Shown: positions 1 to 10,299 of the stretch, in pieces | How positions within the stretch are numbered: the first letter of the stretch is position 1 | How the letters are laid out: every line of letters begins with the position of its first letter | Source of the DNA: Protea cynaroides | Taxonomy: Eukaryota; Streptophyta; Magnoliopsida; Proteales; Proteaceae | Length of the DNA: 64,000 nucleotides | Reading direction: 5' to 3' | Assembly (NCBI GenBank): GCA_028583415.1 | Contig: CM053269.1 | Span: forward strand, 39,421,016 to 39,485,015 | The notes under the pieces: generated by a model | Database searches by the model: none | What the model was told of the DNA's origin: nothing | What the model saw: the letters and a program-made list of their open reading frames with translations, nothing else | Program-made: the position numbers and the translations under genes

Positions 1-898
1 TTTTTTTTTTTGGCTAAATGTTTTAGTAGCTTTCTTCTTCGTTCCGATCAAACCATAGTGACCTAGAGGAGTTCATTTGAGAAGAACATCACCGTAAGGA
101 ACATCGCCATCATCGCACTGCGTTGGAGATTTGGGGGGTTCCTCTTCGCTTCTTTCTCTCTTGGCTACTTAACTTGGCTTTTCCTACTGTTACAGAAAGA
201 GAGCATTATTTTGATTCAAATTATTTTGTTTTATTTATTTTGCAAAGAAAACCAGAACTAACACTCAGCCAAAACACTACAACTAAAATCAATCCCTTTT
301 CCATATCTCCCTCAAACATCTCCCCTAATGCCGTCGAGAAATTCCTCACTGCCTGGAAACCTTCGTTGTTCATATGATTCACACAGAGCTCTGGGTTTCC
401 GGTAAAATGCACTGAGAAAGAATTTCTTCAATTCCTTATCCTTCACAAACCGATTCCAACGCCTCATAAACATGAAGTTTGACTACTCTACCAATAGTAG
501 TATTGGAACTTCCACGATTTCATTCTCCTCCCAAAGAAAACTATCTAAATTTCATCCACTTGTTCAGTATTGCCTTCATCGTCTTCCTCAGAACTTACTT
601 TAGAAACCTAAGGAAAGTATTTGATGGCATGTTTCTTTGGATTATAATGCAAAGGGAAATAGAGTTTAAATATCAAAAGGAATGGGTGTTGAGGGTAAAA
701 TGGTCTTTTCAAAATTTCTATTAGGCAATGTGACGGCTTGGGGTGTAGTTGTAATTATCGAGAAAATTAGTGGAAGAGTGGGTGTGATTAAGGAAAACTT
801 AAGGGATGCGTGAAATTTTCTCAAATTGTAATCTTCTTCTGATTTCTCGTTCTTTTATTCCCCAAAACCATGCATGTGAAATGGGAGGATTTATCTTC

Positions 899-902
<4 letters not shown>
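1..902. other. Non-coding flank, nothing recognised
   Basis: No open reading frame here resembles a known protein family. The short frames (up to about 85 codons) lack any motif and the composition is AT-rich intergenic. It precedes the (TA)n tract of the CPT-A unit. Confidence 0.5.

Positions 903-982
<80 letters not shown>
903..982. repeat. (TA)n microsatellite, 3' flank of CPT-A unit
   Basis: About 40 uninterrupted TA dinucleotides. The sequence just to its right (poly-A, then a T-rich run and a TTTTGGTTA block) matches the sequence right of the (TA)n at 35512-35563, so the two tracts occupy the same place in duplicated units A and B. It can be read as repeated Tyr-Ile in several frames, none of which is a gene. 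Confidence 0.95.
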
Positions 983-984
<2 letters not shown>

Positions 985-1046
985 AACCAAAAAAAAAAAG
1001 GTTAAAGTTTTTTTTCCCCACTTTTGGTTACAATAATATATTCCTC

Positions 1047-1152
1047 AATATTTATTTATGGAGAAAGTTTGGTTGGTCTACCTTTCAAGTAAAGAGGGGA
1101 ATATTTATTTATGGAGAAAGTTTGGTTGGTCTACCTTTCAACTAAAGAGGGG
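1047..1152. repeat. 53-bp tandem duplication
   Basis: Two adjacent near-identical 53-bp copies (1047-1099 and 1100-1152), starting AATATTTATTTATGG and differing at only a few bases. The homologous position in unit B has no duplication, so it arose after the units separated. Confidence 0.9.
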
Positions 1153-1758
1153 CGTTGGTGGAAACCCCCCTCCCCCAATTTGAAGTTTTGAAGTTTCCAT
1201 AATATCCTTCTATTTTATCTAATCGCCCACAAAAATCCACTTTTGAAAACTGCTCCCCAAGCAAAACCCACCCATTTATTTATTTTGATTTACTTATCTA
1301 TCTACCAAATGGGATTTTGACAACAACTACAGAGGAGGAAGCAGGAAAGAGTATTCCTTAAGGCACAAAGAATAACAAGAAAGTCGAACCCATGTCCTCT
1401 TGCATGCTTAACTGGCAACTCACCAGCCAACTGGGCTAAGCAATGATTCACCATCTTTGTTATTTGGTTGAAGTAATGTCTATAGTTACAAGTGACAAAA
1501 CAACTGCCTTGTTATCCAAAGAGTGGTTAAATTTATGATTTTGCTTCTTGCTAATAGAAAGTTATTTCAAATTTAGAACTTTTCCAACTACAGTTGCATA
1601 AAAGCAGGTAATTAAAACAACAAAAACCAAGTCCTCCTCCATCAAGCCAAGTTGCAAAGAACCTGCCTGAGCCATTAGTAAGTTTACCTTATGTTTTTCA
1701 AGGTAAACTGATATATATAGTTTACAACATACGGATGAAGATCATTTTCATGTATAAT
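1153..1758. other. 3' flank of CPT-A, unit-specific duplicated DNA
   Basis: No gene. The stretch aligns by eye with 51010-51412 (unit B) and 59345-59705 (unit C), sharing blocks such as TTAACTGGCAACTCACC and CAATGATTCACCATC. It marks the 3' boundary of the duplicated CPT units and holds the 3' UTR of CPT-A next to the stop codon. Confidence 0.6.
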
Positions 1759-4498
1759 TTATGAATCTCGTCCACCATATCTCCTTTGCCTTTGTTGAAA
1801 TGAACATAGTACATCGACAAAGTCAGCTTTTCCAAAGTCAGGCCAGAGTGATTTTACAAAGGCAAGTTCTGTGTAGGCTAACTGCCATAGCAAAAAGTTG
1901 CTGATCCTTTGTTCTCCACTAGTACGGATAAGTAGATCAGGGTGAGGAAATTTGGTGCAGTTTGTTTTCAGTTCTTGTTCGATTACAGCTTCAGTAATAT
2001 CATTTGGTTGAATCACACCATCCTGTGTTTTCTCAGCTATGCTTTTGCACGCTTGAACTATGTCATACTGCCCACTATAGCTGACTGCAATAATCAGTTG
2101 GAGTCCTAAGTTGTTCCTTGTGATATCTTCAACTTCAGTTTTCAGCTTCTGCAGGGATTTTGGGAGTTTCTTGGAATCACCAATTACAGATAGTCGAACA
2201 TCTTGTCTGCCACAAACAAATTGGTTCTTCTCATCAACTAAACTCCCTTCGAGGGTTCCAGGTGTTAGAAATTAACAAGGTAATAGAATATCAATAGCAA
2301 AAGAAAGAACCAAAGAAAATCACACACATAGAACACAATGATTTTAAGTGGTTCAACCAAGATGGAGATATCAGCCGAGGCTTATACTATTCTAACGAAG
2401 AAATTACAAACCCTCATGTCTCCTTGCAAGATAATACCCTATATATAGCGTCTACAAATGCATAACAATACAGAGTAAGCCCAAAACCTCCAAAGTACAA
2501 AACTTCCTACAGAAGAGTGAATAGTCCTTTCTGAATTAAACTGAAACCAGGATTCAAACTGAAACCAGGATTCACCATTAACATCAGGGCCACAGCCCCG
2601 CGGGGGGCGTGGGTTGGGGGTTATGAAAAGCGAAATTACAATGGTTATGATGAACAATGTTTAAACCCATGATAAAAGCAGTCAATAAAAAATCCAGCTA
2701 CCAGTGACATGCGGTAGTTTGATCAGATTAACATCCAAGAAACTATCTCAAACCTATACCAGCTCCAAGAACCAGCCAGTTGAACACTCAACCTGCTTGA
2801 TCAATATAAGTCAAGAATTCTTTCTGGTTCGAACAAGCTAGTCCATGCACTGCCTGATGACAAAAAATTCTTTCTTGTTCATATACTTTGACAAATACCC
2901 TTTTCTCAGTGCTATACAAAAACATCACTGATATAGTTAGTGAGTAGTGAGAAGCTAAACACTGATGTGGACTGGGAAGAGCATCAGGAAAGGAAAAAAA
3001 AAATAATAATAAGGTACAGCTCTAGAACACATGCCCTTTTGACTTGGTGGTAACAACAGAAAATAACTTGATATCTTACTTACCCAAAAAGAAAAAAAAA
3101 GAACTTGATATCCTACCTTGTACCACCACATTTTCTGCCGCCTCAACTGCCAGCCACAATGAAGGATCTCAAGGGAATTTTAGTAAATAATATACAACAT
3201 TGAACATAATTAAGTAGCTTAATAACCAGAATTGACAAGTACTTAATAGAACTTAAATACCCTTTTTTTTTTAATCCGTCAAACATTTTGTGTTGGGTAT
3301 GCGTCTTGCAATGCATTCTCAGAAAGTCATTCTTGGAATGGATAATCCATTCCTAAAATAGGATGGGAATAGCCTACAAGTGAGGCAGTTCTGTTCTAGG
3401 CTTTGAAGGCATAACATTGAGCAAGAGAGTGTGTTTCAAAATAGACTACATTCTCTTAGGGCCTGTGTGATAATACTCTAGATTTTGAATTCTATGGATT
3501 TTGATTCCCAAGGAGTCATTTTGGAGTAGAAGCATGTTTGATAAGCATGGTTGGATTCGAGCTCCCATGGAATGAATCGGATTCAAATTGGTTTCAGAAT
3601 CTAATTTTTTGGAGTAAATGATACTTGTTTTTTTGTGTTGGCGAAAGTTTTTGGGAGAAGAAAAAGAGTCCGACTCTCACTTGACTCTCACTCGACCACC
3701 ACCACCACTGCCACCACCCACCACCACCACCACCATGGCCGCCACCACCCACCACCTCCACCACCACAATCAGCACCACCGCCACCTCCACAGCCACCGC
3801 CACCACCGCCACCTCCACAGCCAATAAAAATTTCTCATGATCTTCACAATCCCCCACCCCAATGAGAAGAGTTCCTAAAGTTGAAATAAAAATGGCATTT
3901 CGTCAAGATGGTCTCCAGAGAAGTACCTCATTAATTTTTTCAGATCTTCCTTCATCACCTTCTCGAACAAGGTCATCAAAATATCAATCTCCAGCTGTAA
4001 CAAAACCATTACCCAAAAACATGAGATGACTGAGTAGTTTCATTCCATATAGATGAATAAAAGAAACTAGTAGAAACAACAGACTTTGGGGCGAAGCCAG
4101 TTTTCAGTTGAGAAGGCAAAAACAGTGAGAACCCTAATCTCCCATTTGCAGCAGAGATCAACGAGGTCTCTCAAAGCCTTAACACCAGCTTGGTGACCGA
4201 ATGACGAAGGCAAGTTTCTCTGTCTAGCCCACCTCACGTTACCATCCATGATCACTGCCACATGGTTAGGCATCAATTCAGGCCGAAGCTCACTCGGCAA
4301 CAATCGCTCTTCTTCAACTGTAGTAGTAGTCCCTTCTTGTCCTCCAAAAACCGCATCCGCTGCAGTCCAACTTGCAAAAATACGATACTTACTAGAAGGG
4401 AATGCTCTCGAGCGGTTTCTAACTCTACAGAGACATGAAGCTGGTTTTGGGTTGAAGTGAGAGAAGACTGTGGGGAGTGGAAGTTGCAGGGAGACCAT
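1759..4498 (-). CDS. CPT: CPT-A: plastid-type cis-prenyltransferase (309 aa, three exons)
   Basis: Predicted cis-prenyltransferase of the undecaprenyl/dehydrodolichyl diphosphate synthase family. These enzymes condense isopentenyl diphosphate onto an allylic diphosphate with Z geometry. Exons on the minus strand: 4498-4085, 3994-3927 and 2206-1759, with GT..AG introns of 90 and 1720 bp. They join in frame to 310 codons including the stop. Residues 1-60 are Ser/Arg-rich, suggesting a plastid transit peptide. Visible motifs: HVAVIMDGN (catalytic Asp85), GHQAGV (101-106), FAFSTENW (127-134), SGQYDIVQA, LIRTSGEQR (253-261) and the AYTE glutamate near 274. Odd: the normally invariant Gly after MDGN is Val88, and a Gly of the KWGIRVL block is Glu120. 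The start was chosen because MVSLQLPL also begins CPT-C. Product specificity cannot be read from sequence. Confidence 0.88.
3065..3116 (+). mobile_element. LINE stub S1 (22-bp insert, 15-bp TSD)
   Basis: AACTTGATATCTTAC (3065-3079) is repeated as AACTTGATATCCTAC (3102-3116). The 22 bp between them are TTACCC followed by an A-rich tail. Read as an extremely 5'-truncated LINE insertion. Confidence 0.7.
3696..3825. repeat. (CCACCA)n low-complexity tract
   Basis: Imperfect CCACCA/CCGCCACCTCC trinucleotide array inside CPT-A intron 2. It gives poly-His, poly-Pro or poly-Thr frames that are not genes. A related GGTGGT-rich tract follows a similar GGGCC-GT-TGATAA start at 7710-7960, so both may belong to one non-autonomous element family. 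Confidence 0.8.
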
Positions 4499-4550
4499 TT
4501 TTGCACAGTCAAGAGATTTCAGGACTTTGGGAGGGAATCACTAACCCGAT

Positions 4551-4557
4551 ATTTATA
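4551..4557 (-). promoter_or_regulatory. TATA box of CPT-A
   Basis: TATAAAT on the minus strand about 53 bp upstream of the ATG. The same heptamer lies at the matching position upstream of CPT-B (54035-54041) and CPT-C (61581-61587), which supports its use as a core promoter. Confidence 0.6.
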
Positions 4558-4783
4558 TTCCACTTTGCCCAAGTAATAGTAGGCTTCAAATCTGAACAAC
4601 TTAGTTTCTCTGAATGAGAAAATGAAACATATTACCCAGTTTTTATTTTCTATTTTTTATTTTTTTATATAACATATCACGCAGCTTTGTGGAGCCAAAA
4701 AAATAAAAATATAAATACTGGTATCCGGTCCTCTCTTACTGCATCCATGTGCATTTTCAATGTAGGCGAGGCCTGGGCCTAGC

Positions 4784-4860
4784 AAATTGTCTTTTTTCTT
4801 TTATGGTAAAGTACTAAATTGTCTTTTATCCAAAAAAAAAAAAAAAAACTAAATTATCTT
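4784..4860. mobile_element. Two LINE stubs in one target (S2a, S2b)
   Basis: The target AAATTGTCTTTT occurs at 4784-4795 and 4816-4827, and as AAATTATCTT at 4851-4860. The first gap holds a T-rich run then GGTAAAGT (minus-oriented tail). The second holds ATCC plus about 17 A (plus-oriented tail). The pattern implies two independent insertions into the same 12-bp target. Confidence 0.6.
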
Positions 4861-4918
4861 GTTCGCAGCCTTCATTCCTCCCCGAGCGCCTTCCATATTA
4901 ATCATATACATATCTTTG

Positions 4919-4968
4919 TTACTGGTCTTACCAAAAAAAAAAAAAAAAAATCTTAATTACTGGTCCTA
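4919..4968 (+). mobile_element. LINE stub S3 (26-bp insert, 12-bp TSD)
   Basis: TTACTGGTCTTA (4919-4930) is repeated as TTACTGGTCCTA (4957-4968). The insert is CC followed by about 18 A and TCTTAA, so the junction reads TTACC then poly(A). Confidence 0.7.
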
Positions 4969-4998
4969 AAATAGTTATATTTATACCAAGTTTTCGTT

Positions 4999-5240
4999 GG
5001 ATTCAAATCCACTACTCTCAGAACCTTGAGAAGACGGAGACACCCCTGTCGGATGACCGACACATGGTTTTCGGGAGAATCCTAACCACACGTCCGAGTC
5101 GACACCCAGCCGACAAGCTGAGCTGACAGGGGATGTCGGCTCAGACGTATTGCTTGGATTCTCCTGAGAGCCACATGTCGGCCATCCGACAGGGGAGTCC
5201 CCGTCCTCCTATAACCACTGGAAAGAAAGGATGCGAATCT
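4999..5240. mobile_element. MULE-type foldback MITE, copy M1
   Basis: A 242-bp near-palindromic element with termini GGATTCAAATCC and GATGCGAATCT. It is flanked by a 9-bp target duplication: GTTTTCGTT (4990-4998) and GTTATCGTT (5241-5249). Inner inverted blocks contain GGCCGACATGTGG-like sequence shared with the four other copies in the window. No coding capacity. Nine-base duplications point to a Mutator-like source. Confidence 0.8.
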
Positions 5241-5249
5241 GTTATCGTT

Positions 5250-5918
5250 ACAGATGCGGTGTCAACGGCCCAATGCAACTTGGTTTTGATTCAAGTCCGA
5301 TTGGTGTCAGGTTCTATAGGATCTAACTAAAATATATCTATTACGAAGGCCGAAATATACCACCAAATTCAGACTGGGGTGGGCTGCACTGTGCACATTA
5401 ACTAATGGGTCAGTTTGGTTTCAAGTTGTTATTGAGCTTAGCTTATGAGGTTGTTATCAGAACGGTTCGGGTAGGTTTGAGTTGAAAGCCTAGCAGGAAA
5501 CCCATTAACGCTATTTAGAAAGCTGAAGTAGTGAAGGTAGGGTTTCATATTTGGTCTAAATCGATTTGGTTCGGGTCCTTATCGGTCCATTTTTTCAAGC
5601 CCGTTTCGGACTAATCCGAACCAAACCGGGACCGATAGGATATGCCATACCTCAACCTGAAACATGTCTATGGTTTTGGGTTAATTTGGACTGGCTTGGT
5701 TTGGGCTATCTGTTCAGTCCCAAAATTGACACCCCTAGCTGTAGACCTTGAAGGCCCCGAACAGTTCTCTCAGGCCCAGCAATTAGGTTTTGGGCCAAGC
5801 TTAGTATTGTTCTTGGGTGCCGAGCCATAGGAGTTACCTAACTAAGGGTTTCAATTTGGTACGATATGGTATGGTATTATGAATTTATACTGATTTTTCT
5901 CTTTTAGACACCAATTTT
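5250..5918. other. 5' flank of CPT-A, probable hAT-like remnant
   Basis: No gene. The segment from about 5255 to 5735 is absent from the matching place in unit C. It ends in TTGACACCCCTAG, the complement of the TAGGGGTGTCAA start common to hAT-type ends, and has repeated GGTTCGG/GGTCCGG-like words. A clean 8-bp duplication was not found. 5755-5828 is unit-conserved sequence (GGGCCAAGCTTAGTA). Confidence 0.35.
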
Positions 5919-5954
5919 GTATGAAACCATATATATATATATATATGGTTTCAT

Positions 5955-5956
<2 letters not shown>
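5919..5956. repeat. Perfect 38-bp palindrome
   Basis: GTATGAAACCAT, then (AT)n, then ATGGTTTCATAC. It sits just left of a (TA)n tract and can form a perfect hairpin or cruciform. Confidence 0.9.

Positions 5957-6036
<80 letters not shown>
5957..6036. repeat. (TA)n microsatellite upstream of CPT-A
   Basis: About 40 TA repeats. A homologous (TA)n lies at 55255-55324 in unit B, followed in both cases by an AAATAAAAACCATACC block. Confidence 0.95.
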
Positions 6037-6039
<3 letters not shown>

Positions 6040-6103
6040 CCAAATAAAAACCATACCAAATCGATATAGTAATGATATAGAAAATTGCAACTAGTACCGT
6101 GTG

Positions 6104-6344
6104 GGATTCACATTCTCTCCTCCCAGTGATTCGGGAGGAGGGGGGATGCCCCATTGGATGGCCGATACATGGGGCTCGGGTGAATCAGAGCCGTCCTTCA
6201 AACCTGACACCCTCTGTCAGCTCAACTTGTTGACTCGGTATCGGCTCAGAAGGAGGACTCGGATTCACACGAGCCCCACATATCGGCCAACCAACGAGGG
6301 CGTCTCCCTCTTCCCGAATCACTGGGAGGAGAGGATGTGAATCC
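6104..6344. mobile_element. MULE-type foldback MITE, copy M2
   Basis: A 241-bp palindromic element: GGATTCACATTCTCTCCTCC at the left end and GGAGGAGAGGATGTGAATCC at the right. The inner arms carry GGCTCGGGTGAATC and GGATTCACACGAGCC. The target duplication is not clear for this copy. Confidence 0.75.
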
Positions 6345-7123
6345 GTGAGTATGGTATTGGTATCACCTTTTGCCTTATGTACCGTAGTCAACCATACCGG
6401 TTGACACCCAATTTGTGTGGTTGTGCCCGGGGTTCAAGAGTACCAGAACCCATCCAACTGATCCCAAGCCGGATCGGGCTGACTAGGCCAACGAAACATC
6501 AGGTATTAGTTTACACGTTTCAAAATGTGTTTCCACCATATGCAGACTCAGGGCCGATCCCTCAAACCTTTTTTTTTTTTTTTTTCGGTAAACATCCCTC
6601 AAACCTGGTTGTCTAGTTGTGCCATCTTACCTTTGGTCTTCTTTGTGATAACAAATCTCTTATTTATTTATTATGAAAAAGTATTCTAGCACGTGGTCAT
6701 CTCGAAGTAAATCAGCATTAAAGTAGGTATATATATTCTCCTGTGTATGTTGATGCACCACAGTACCACACTAAGTTCTTTGCTAGCACTGTTTAGTAAT
6801 CAGACGACTAAGGTTACTGATTCCGAATTGAGGTGAACTAGGAATAAGGGTCAGCCGATTCCAATACCGATTCTTTCGGAAGAATCCATTACTGATTTTG
6901 TGGACTGTGGACTGGAAGTTGCAAGAAGAGCACCTCACACGGTTAGGTTGGTATTAATAGACTATTAGCTCGGGACCTATACATAACCGTTCATGAGTTG
7001 GAATGGTCCATAGTCCATAGACAAGCCAATTAAAACTTGGAAAATGTGCCAAGCAACAATTATTGTTTCTCTTTCATCATAAATATCAACAGTAGACAAT
7101 TAATAATTTAGAAAATATGCTGT
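6345..7123. other. Far 5' flank of CPT-A unit
   Basis: No gene. It shares blocks with units B and C (GTGGTTGTGCC..GGTTCAAGAG near 6418, ATCCCTCAAACC, TTGGTCTTCTTTGTGA) and ends in a partial copy of the 72-bp tandem repeat that is much longer in units B and C. Confidence 0.6.
6557..6606 (-). mobile_element. LINE stub S4 (24-bp insert, 13-bp perfect TSD)
   Basis: ATCCCTCAAACCT at 6557-6569 and again at 6594-6606. Between them is a T-run followed by CGGTAAAC, which on the minus strand is GTTTACCG plus poly(A). Units B and C carry a single CCCTCAAACCTG here, so the insertion is specific to unit A. Confidence 0.8.
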
Positions 7124-7712
7124 TTTTTTTCTTTTTTTCGGTGAAAACAAAATCTATATTCATAATCAAAATGCATCACTTTCGGGTTTTGAGCAAAACA
7201 CAGGTCCTGAATCCACTTCGAAAATAGACCACACAACCATCCTGGACTCGGTGGGGGCCTTCCTAACAAGGGCATGTGTTAATCCATTACAAACCCTTGG
7301 AGTACAAGAAAAACAACAAACTATGAAGGACGACACTAGGGAGAAAATATCTCTCACAATGGATAGGATAGAACTTGGACATCTTTTCCCTTTAGAGTTC
7401 AAGATCTCCACCATCACTTGCAAACAGACTGCATCAGCACTCGCTCCATCCCCGCAAATATCGCATCCAAGATGGCCAATCTCACAGCCAATGCCTCACC
7501 TTCAATAGCTTCATTGAAGTAGCACGAGCTAGCTAGAAACTGCTTTACAGATTGATCCATTACACTCTTTATAACGGTATCCCAGTCCACCATTGGCAGA
7601 CCCCGGACATAAGCTCGCATCCATAAAATAGTTACAAAGGGCATCAATCATAGCTAGAATATGGTCAACATTATCATGAGCAATTGAACCGCCAGTATCA
7701 GCAATAGACTTA
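7124..7712 (-). pseudogene. 5'-truncated LINE: RNase H-like C-terminus of a non-LTR retroelement
   Basis: Minus-strand sequence encodes the plant RVT_3/RNase H-like domain found at the C-terminus of non-LTR retrotransposon polyproteins. Recognisable pieces in order: GGLGY (near 7590), EGEALAVRLAILDAI (near 7490), QVMVEILNS (near 7410) and CNGLTHALVRKA (near 7270). Frameshifts separate them. The 3' end reads TTTTGTTTTCACCG, then AAAAAAAGAAAAAAAA (minus strand, 7124-7150). The left part of the domain and everything upstream are missing, so this is a dead, 5'-truncated copy of about 590 bp. Its 3' terminus is the likely reference for the LINE stubs elsewhere in the window. Confidence 0.75.
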
Positions 7713-8534
7713 GGGCCGTCTGATAAAACTTCTGCTATGGATTCTGGATTCCGGTTCAGAATTTAGATTCTACTTCAGGCTACTCCAAGATTATTTGGGA
7801 GTAAAAACATGTTTGATAACGCATTTTCTAGAATGGATTCCAAAGTATCTTTGGAACAAAAACATATTTGATAAACACTACCCCCCAATCGAAGTCTAGA
7901 AAAGTGGTGGTGGTAATGGTGGATGATGGGTGGAGGAGGGGGGGGTGGTGGTGGATAGGATAGTCTCCTTTAAGTCTAGTTTTTTCTTTGCAAAGGATGA
8001 CGTACATTGGACTCGGCTTGAGGAAGATATCATCTCTACAAGAAACTGTGCACGGACGTAATCCGATTCTATAAGTCTGACTTGGGATGCCTATTTTATA
8101 GGGTTACCCTGATTGAAATGACTTGAAATTAATTGGTATGAATATTCTAAGTTAATATTAAAGTATTCTATAAAAATAATGAGTCTATTTGGAATCGAGA
8201 AGATGGAGATATCATATCTATAAGATACTATACATAAATTAGGATCTGATTCTGAAGGTCTGACTTTGGGTGAATGATTCACTAAGTTAAACTTACTGGA
8301 ATGCTATCATTTTCAATAGAGATATTATAGGTCTAGCTTCATAGGAAAGAGATCTAAGGTGATTTGGATTCGGGATCATGGACTTATTGCCCTTGGAAGG
8401 GGCAGTGCTCGGCAGGGCTCAGATTCTGACAGAATCTAGACACTAATATTGGAGATGTTCGTTGCCCAAGTTATCAAATGATTTTGGACCTAGGTTTTTG
8501 GGAAAATAAATATATAAGCATTAGATTTAGGATC
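7713..8534. other. Intergenic, possible non-autonomous element
   Basis: No recognisable gene. The start (GGGCCGTCTGATAAAAC, repeated ATGTTTGATAA words, a GGTGGT-rich tract near 7905-7960) resembles the insertion at 3463-3825, but ends could not be fixed. Confidence 0.3.
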
Positions 8535-9581
8535 TCTTTGGTATCATTTTTGTTTTTGATTTTTGATCAAAAACCATTTTTGAAAACCATTTTTGATTAA
8601 AAAAAATAAAATGTTGTTTGGTAACTACAATAAAAAATAGATTATAAAATGAAAAGTAGATTTGGTATACCTATGTCTAAAAATAATTTTTATAACTTTT
8701 ATAGATCCATCTACATAGCATACCAAGAAATTGATCTATATAACATACCAACATATAACAGTTTAAAACAAGAGAGCACATTGATTGTCTTTATAATCAA
8801 ATAAGCTAAACCTTCCTGATTAGAGAGCATAAACTACAAACACAGATACGTAGATTCTCATTACACTAACGAAAAAACATTGCTCAATGTTAATCAATTA
8901 AACATATAGATATAAAAGGGAGAAGGGGAACCAGAACCAGAATTCATCAACAACGTATAACCAGCCTTGTCTTCACTCTTTTTCCAGAATTCATCAATGA
9001 CGTATAGCTAAAGTTGAGTATAAAATCCAATTAAATGAGAGTAAGAGAGGCAACAATGGATTTTTTTAAACTTATATTCTTGCTAATTCCAATCCAAAAA
9101 CCCCATTTTTCATTGCAATAAAAAAACTCAAATAAAAGCTCGTTCTGGAACTAGCAAAAGTTGAAATCAAAATATCCAATAAAGAAAATATGATAGAAGG
9201 TCGTTCTGGAACTGGGAAAAATTGAAATTGAATTATCCAATAATGAAAATATCAATAATTGAGTTGAAAAGCCAATTAAATGAGAGCAAATAGGAGAAGT
9301 TGAAAATAAGAAGTGGTTAAAAGTAAAAATCTTTAAAAAGGGAACCCATAAATCAGGGAAGTGAAAAGAAATGGTATGACTGATTGAAAGAGAGTAAAAC
9401 TCATTAGTTACCATCAAATCGCTCTCCAAATATGATCTCTGAAATAGAAAAATCTATTAAAACAGCCTGAAGCAAGAAGAACATGAAGAAAACCAATCTT
9501 CACATGGTTTGAGCTCCTGTAACCATTCCAATTTGTTAGAGTAAAACCCTAAACATGAAGAAACATAAAAACTCCAAAAAT

Positions 9582-9617
<36 letters not shown>

Positions 9618-10020
9618 CTTACCTTGAATAGTTCTTGAGTGGAATAGAGAATCCAAAAAAACCAATCTACACATTACGATGGGAGTTGCTTCCAAGTCTA
9701 TGGAGATGGAGTTTAGCAGGGAAGATGGGAGGTTCCCGTTGAACATCTTATATTGTGTAGTTTTGATCTGTTTTTAAAAGCATTTTACTTTTTACCCCTA
9801 AAATTTAGAACCATTGGAGACAAGAATGCATGTGCAATTTGCGCAAAATAATTTCAAAAATGATTTTTGGTAAAAATCAAAAAGAGGTCTCAACCTCTTT
9901 TTGAATTTGAACTTGTTTTTATTTTTTTATTTTTCATAAATAGCACCTAAAAATTATACTAAACACTTTCAAAAACAAAAATTTGAATAAAAATAAAAAA
10001 AACAAAAATGATACCAAAGA
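8535..10020. mobile_element. 1.49-kb non-autonomous DNA element with TIRs
   Basis: Termini are inverted repeats: TCTTTGGTATCATTTTTG at the left and its complement CAAAAATGATACCAAAGA at the right, continuing as imperfect AT-rich arms. The interior has a (GA)n tract at 9583-9615 and no transposase-like frame. I found no convincing target duplication, so the superfamily is undecided. Confidence 0.55.
9583..9615. repeat. (GA)n microsatellite
   Basis: About 16 GA repeats inside the TIR element at 8535-10020. Confidence 0.95.
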
Positions 10021-10299
10021 CAGCCATAATCTTGTACATTAGGGCTTCCTTGCGTTTGTGTTGGGTGGGTGCAATTGCCACCTCAGTGTACTATTAACAA
10101 AACCCTAGGTAAGCTAGAATTACAAAACAAAAACAGTATGATCTTAAGACATATAATGATAAGTTTCGATTGCCAACTAGAAGATGAACACAACATGTTT
10201 AGGAAAACTTTGTGGGATAATGCAAGGGAAGAACTTTGCTATTGTCAAAGTTTTTATGACTATAACTCCCAATTTAAGTAAGGGGTAGGACCGCTTTAT

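Larger units (their letters stand above)
2207..3926 (-). other. CPT-A intron 2 with insertions
   Basis: This is the 1720-bp intron between exons 2 and 3, against about 810 bp in CPT-C and 1275 bp in CPT-B. Insertions explain part of the excess: a LINE stub at 3080-3101, and a block at about 3463-3825 that is missing from CPT-C. That block begins GGGCCTGTGTGATAA and ends in a CCACCA/CCGCCACC-rich tract (3699-3822). Confidence 0.7.

Noticed and set aside
799..1036. Open frames of repeated Tyr-Ile
   Set aside because: They are the (TA)n microsatellite translated; the same artefact appears at 5851-6154 and 55135-55438.
1759..2016. Free-standing 85-codon gene starting MIQPND (also at 51485 and 59706)
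   Set aside because: The first codon is GTG inside exon 3 of the CPT genes. The frame extends upstream to the splice acceptor and joins exons 1 and 2.
3594..3865. His-, Pro- or Val/Gly-rich small proteins
   Set aside because: All frames over the CCACCA/GGTGGT tract; compositional, inside CPT-A intron 2.
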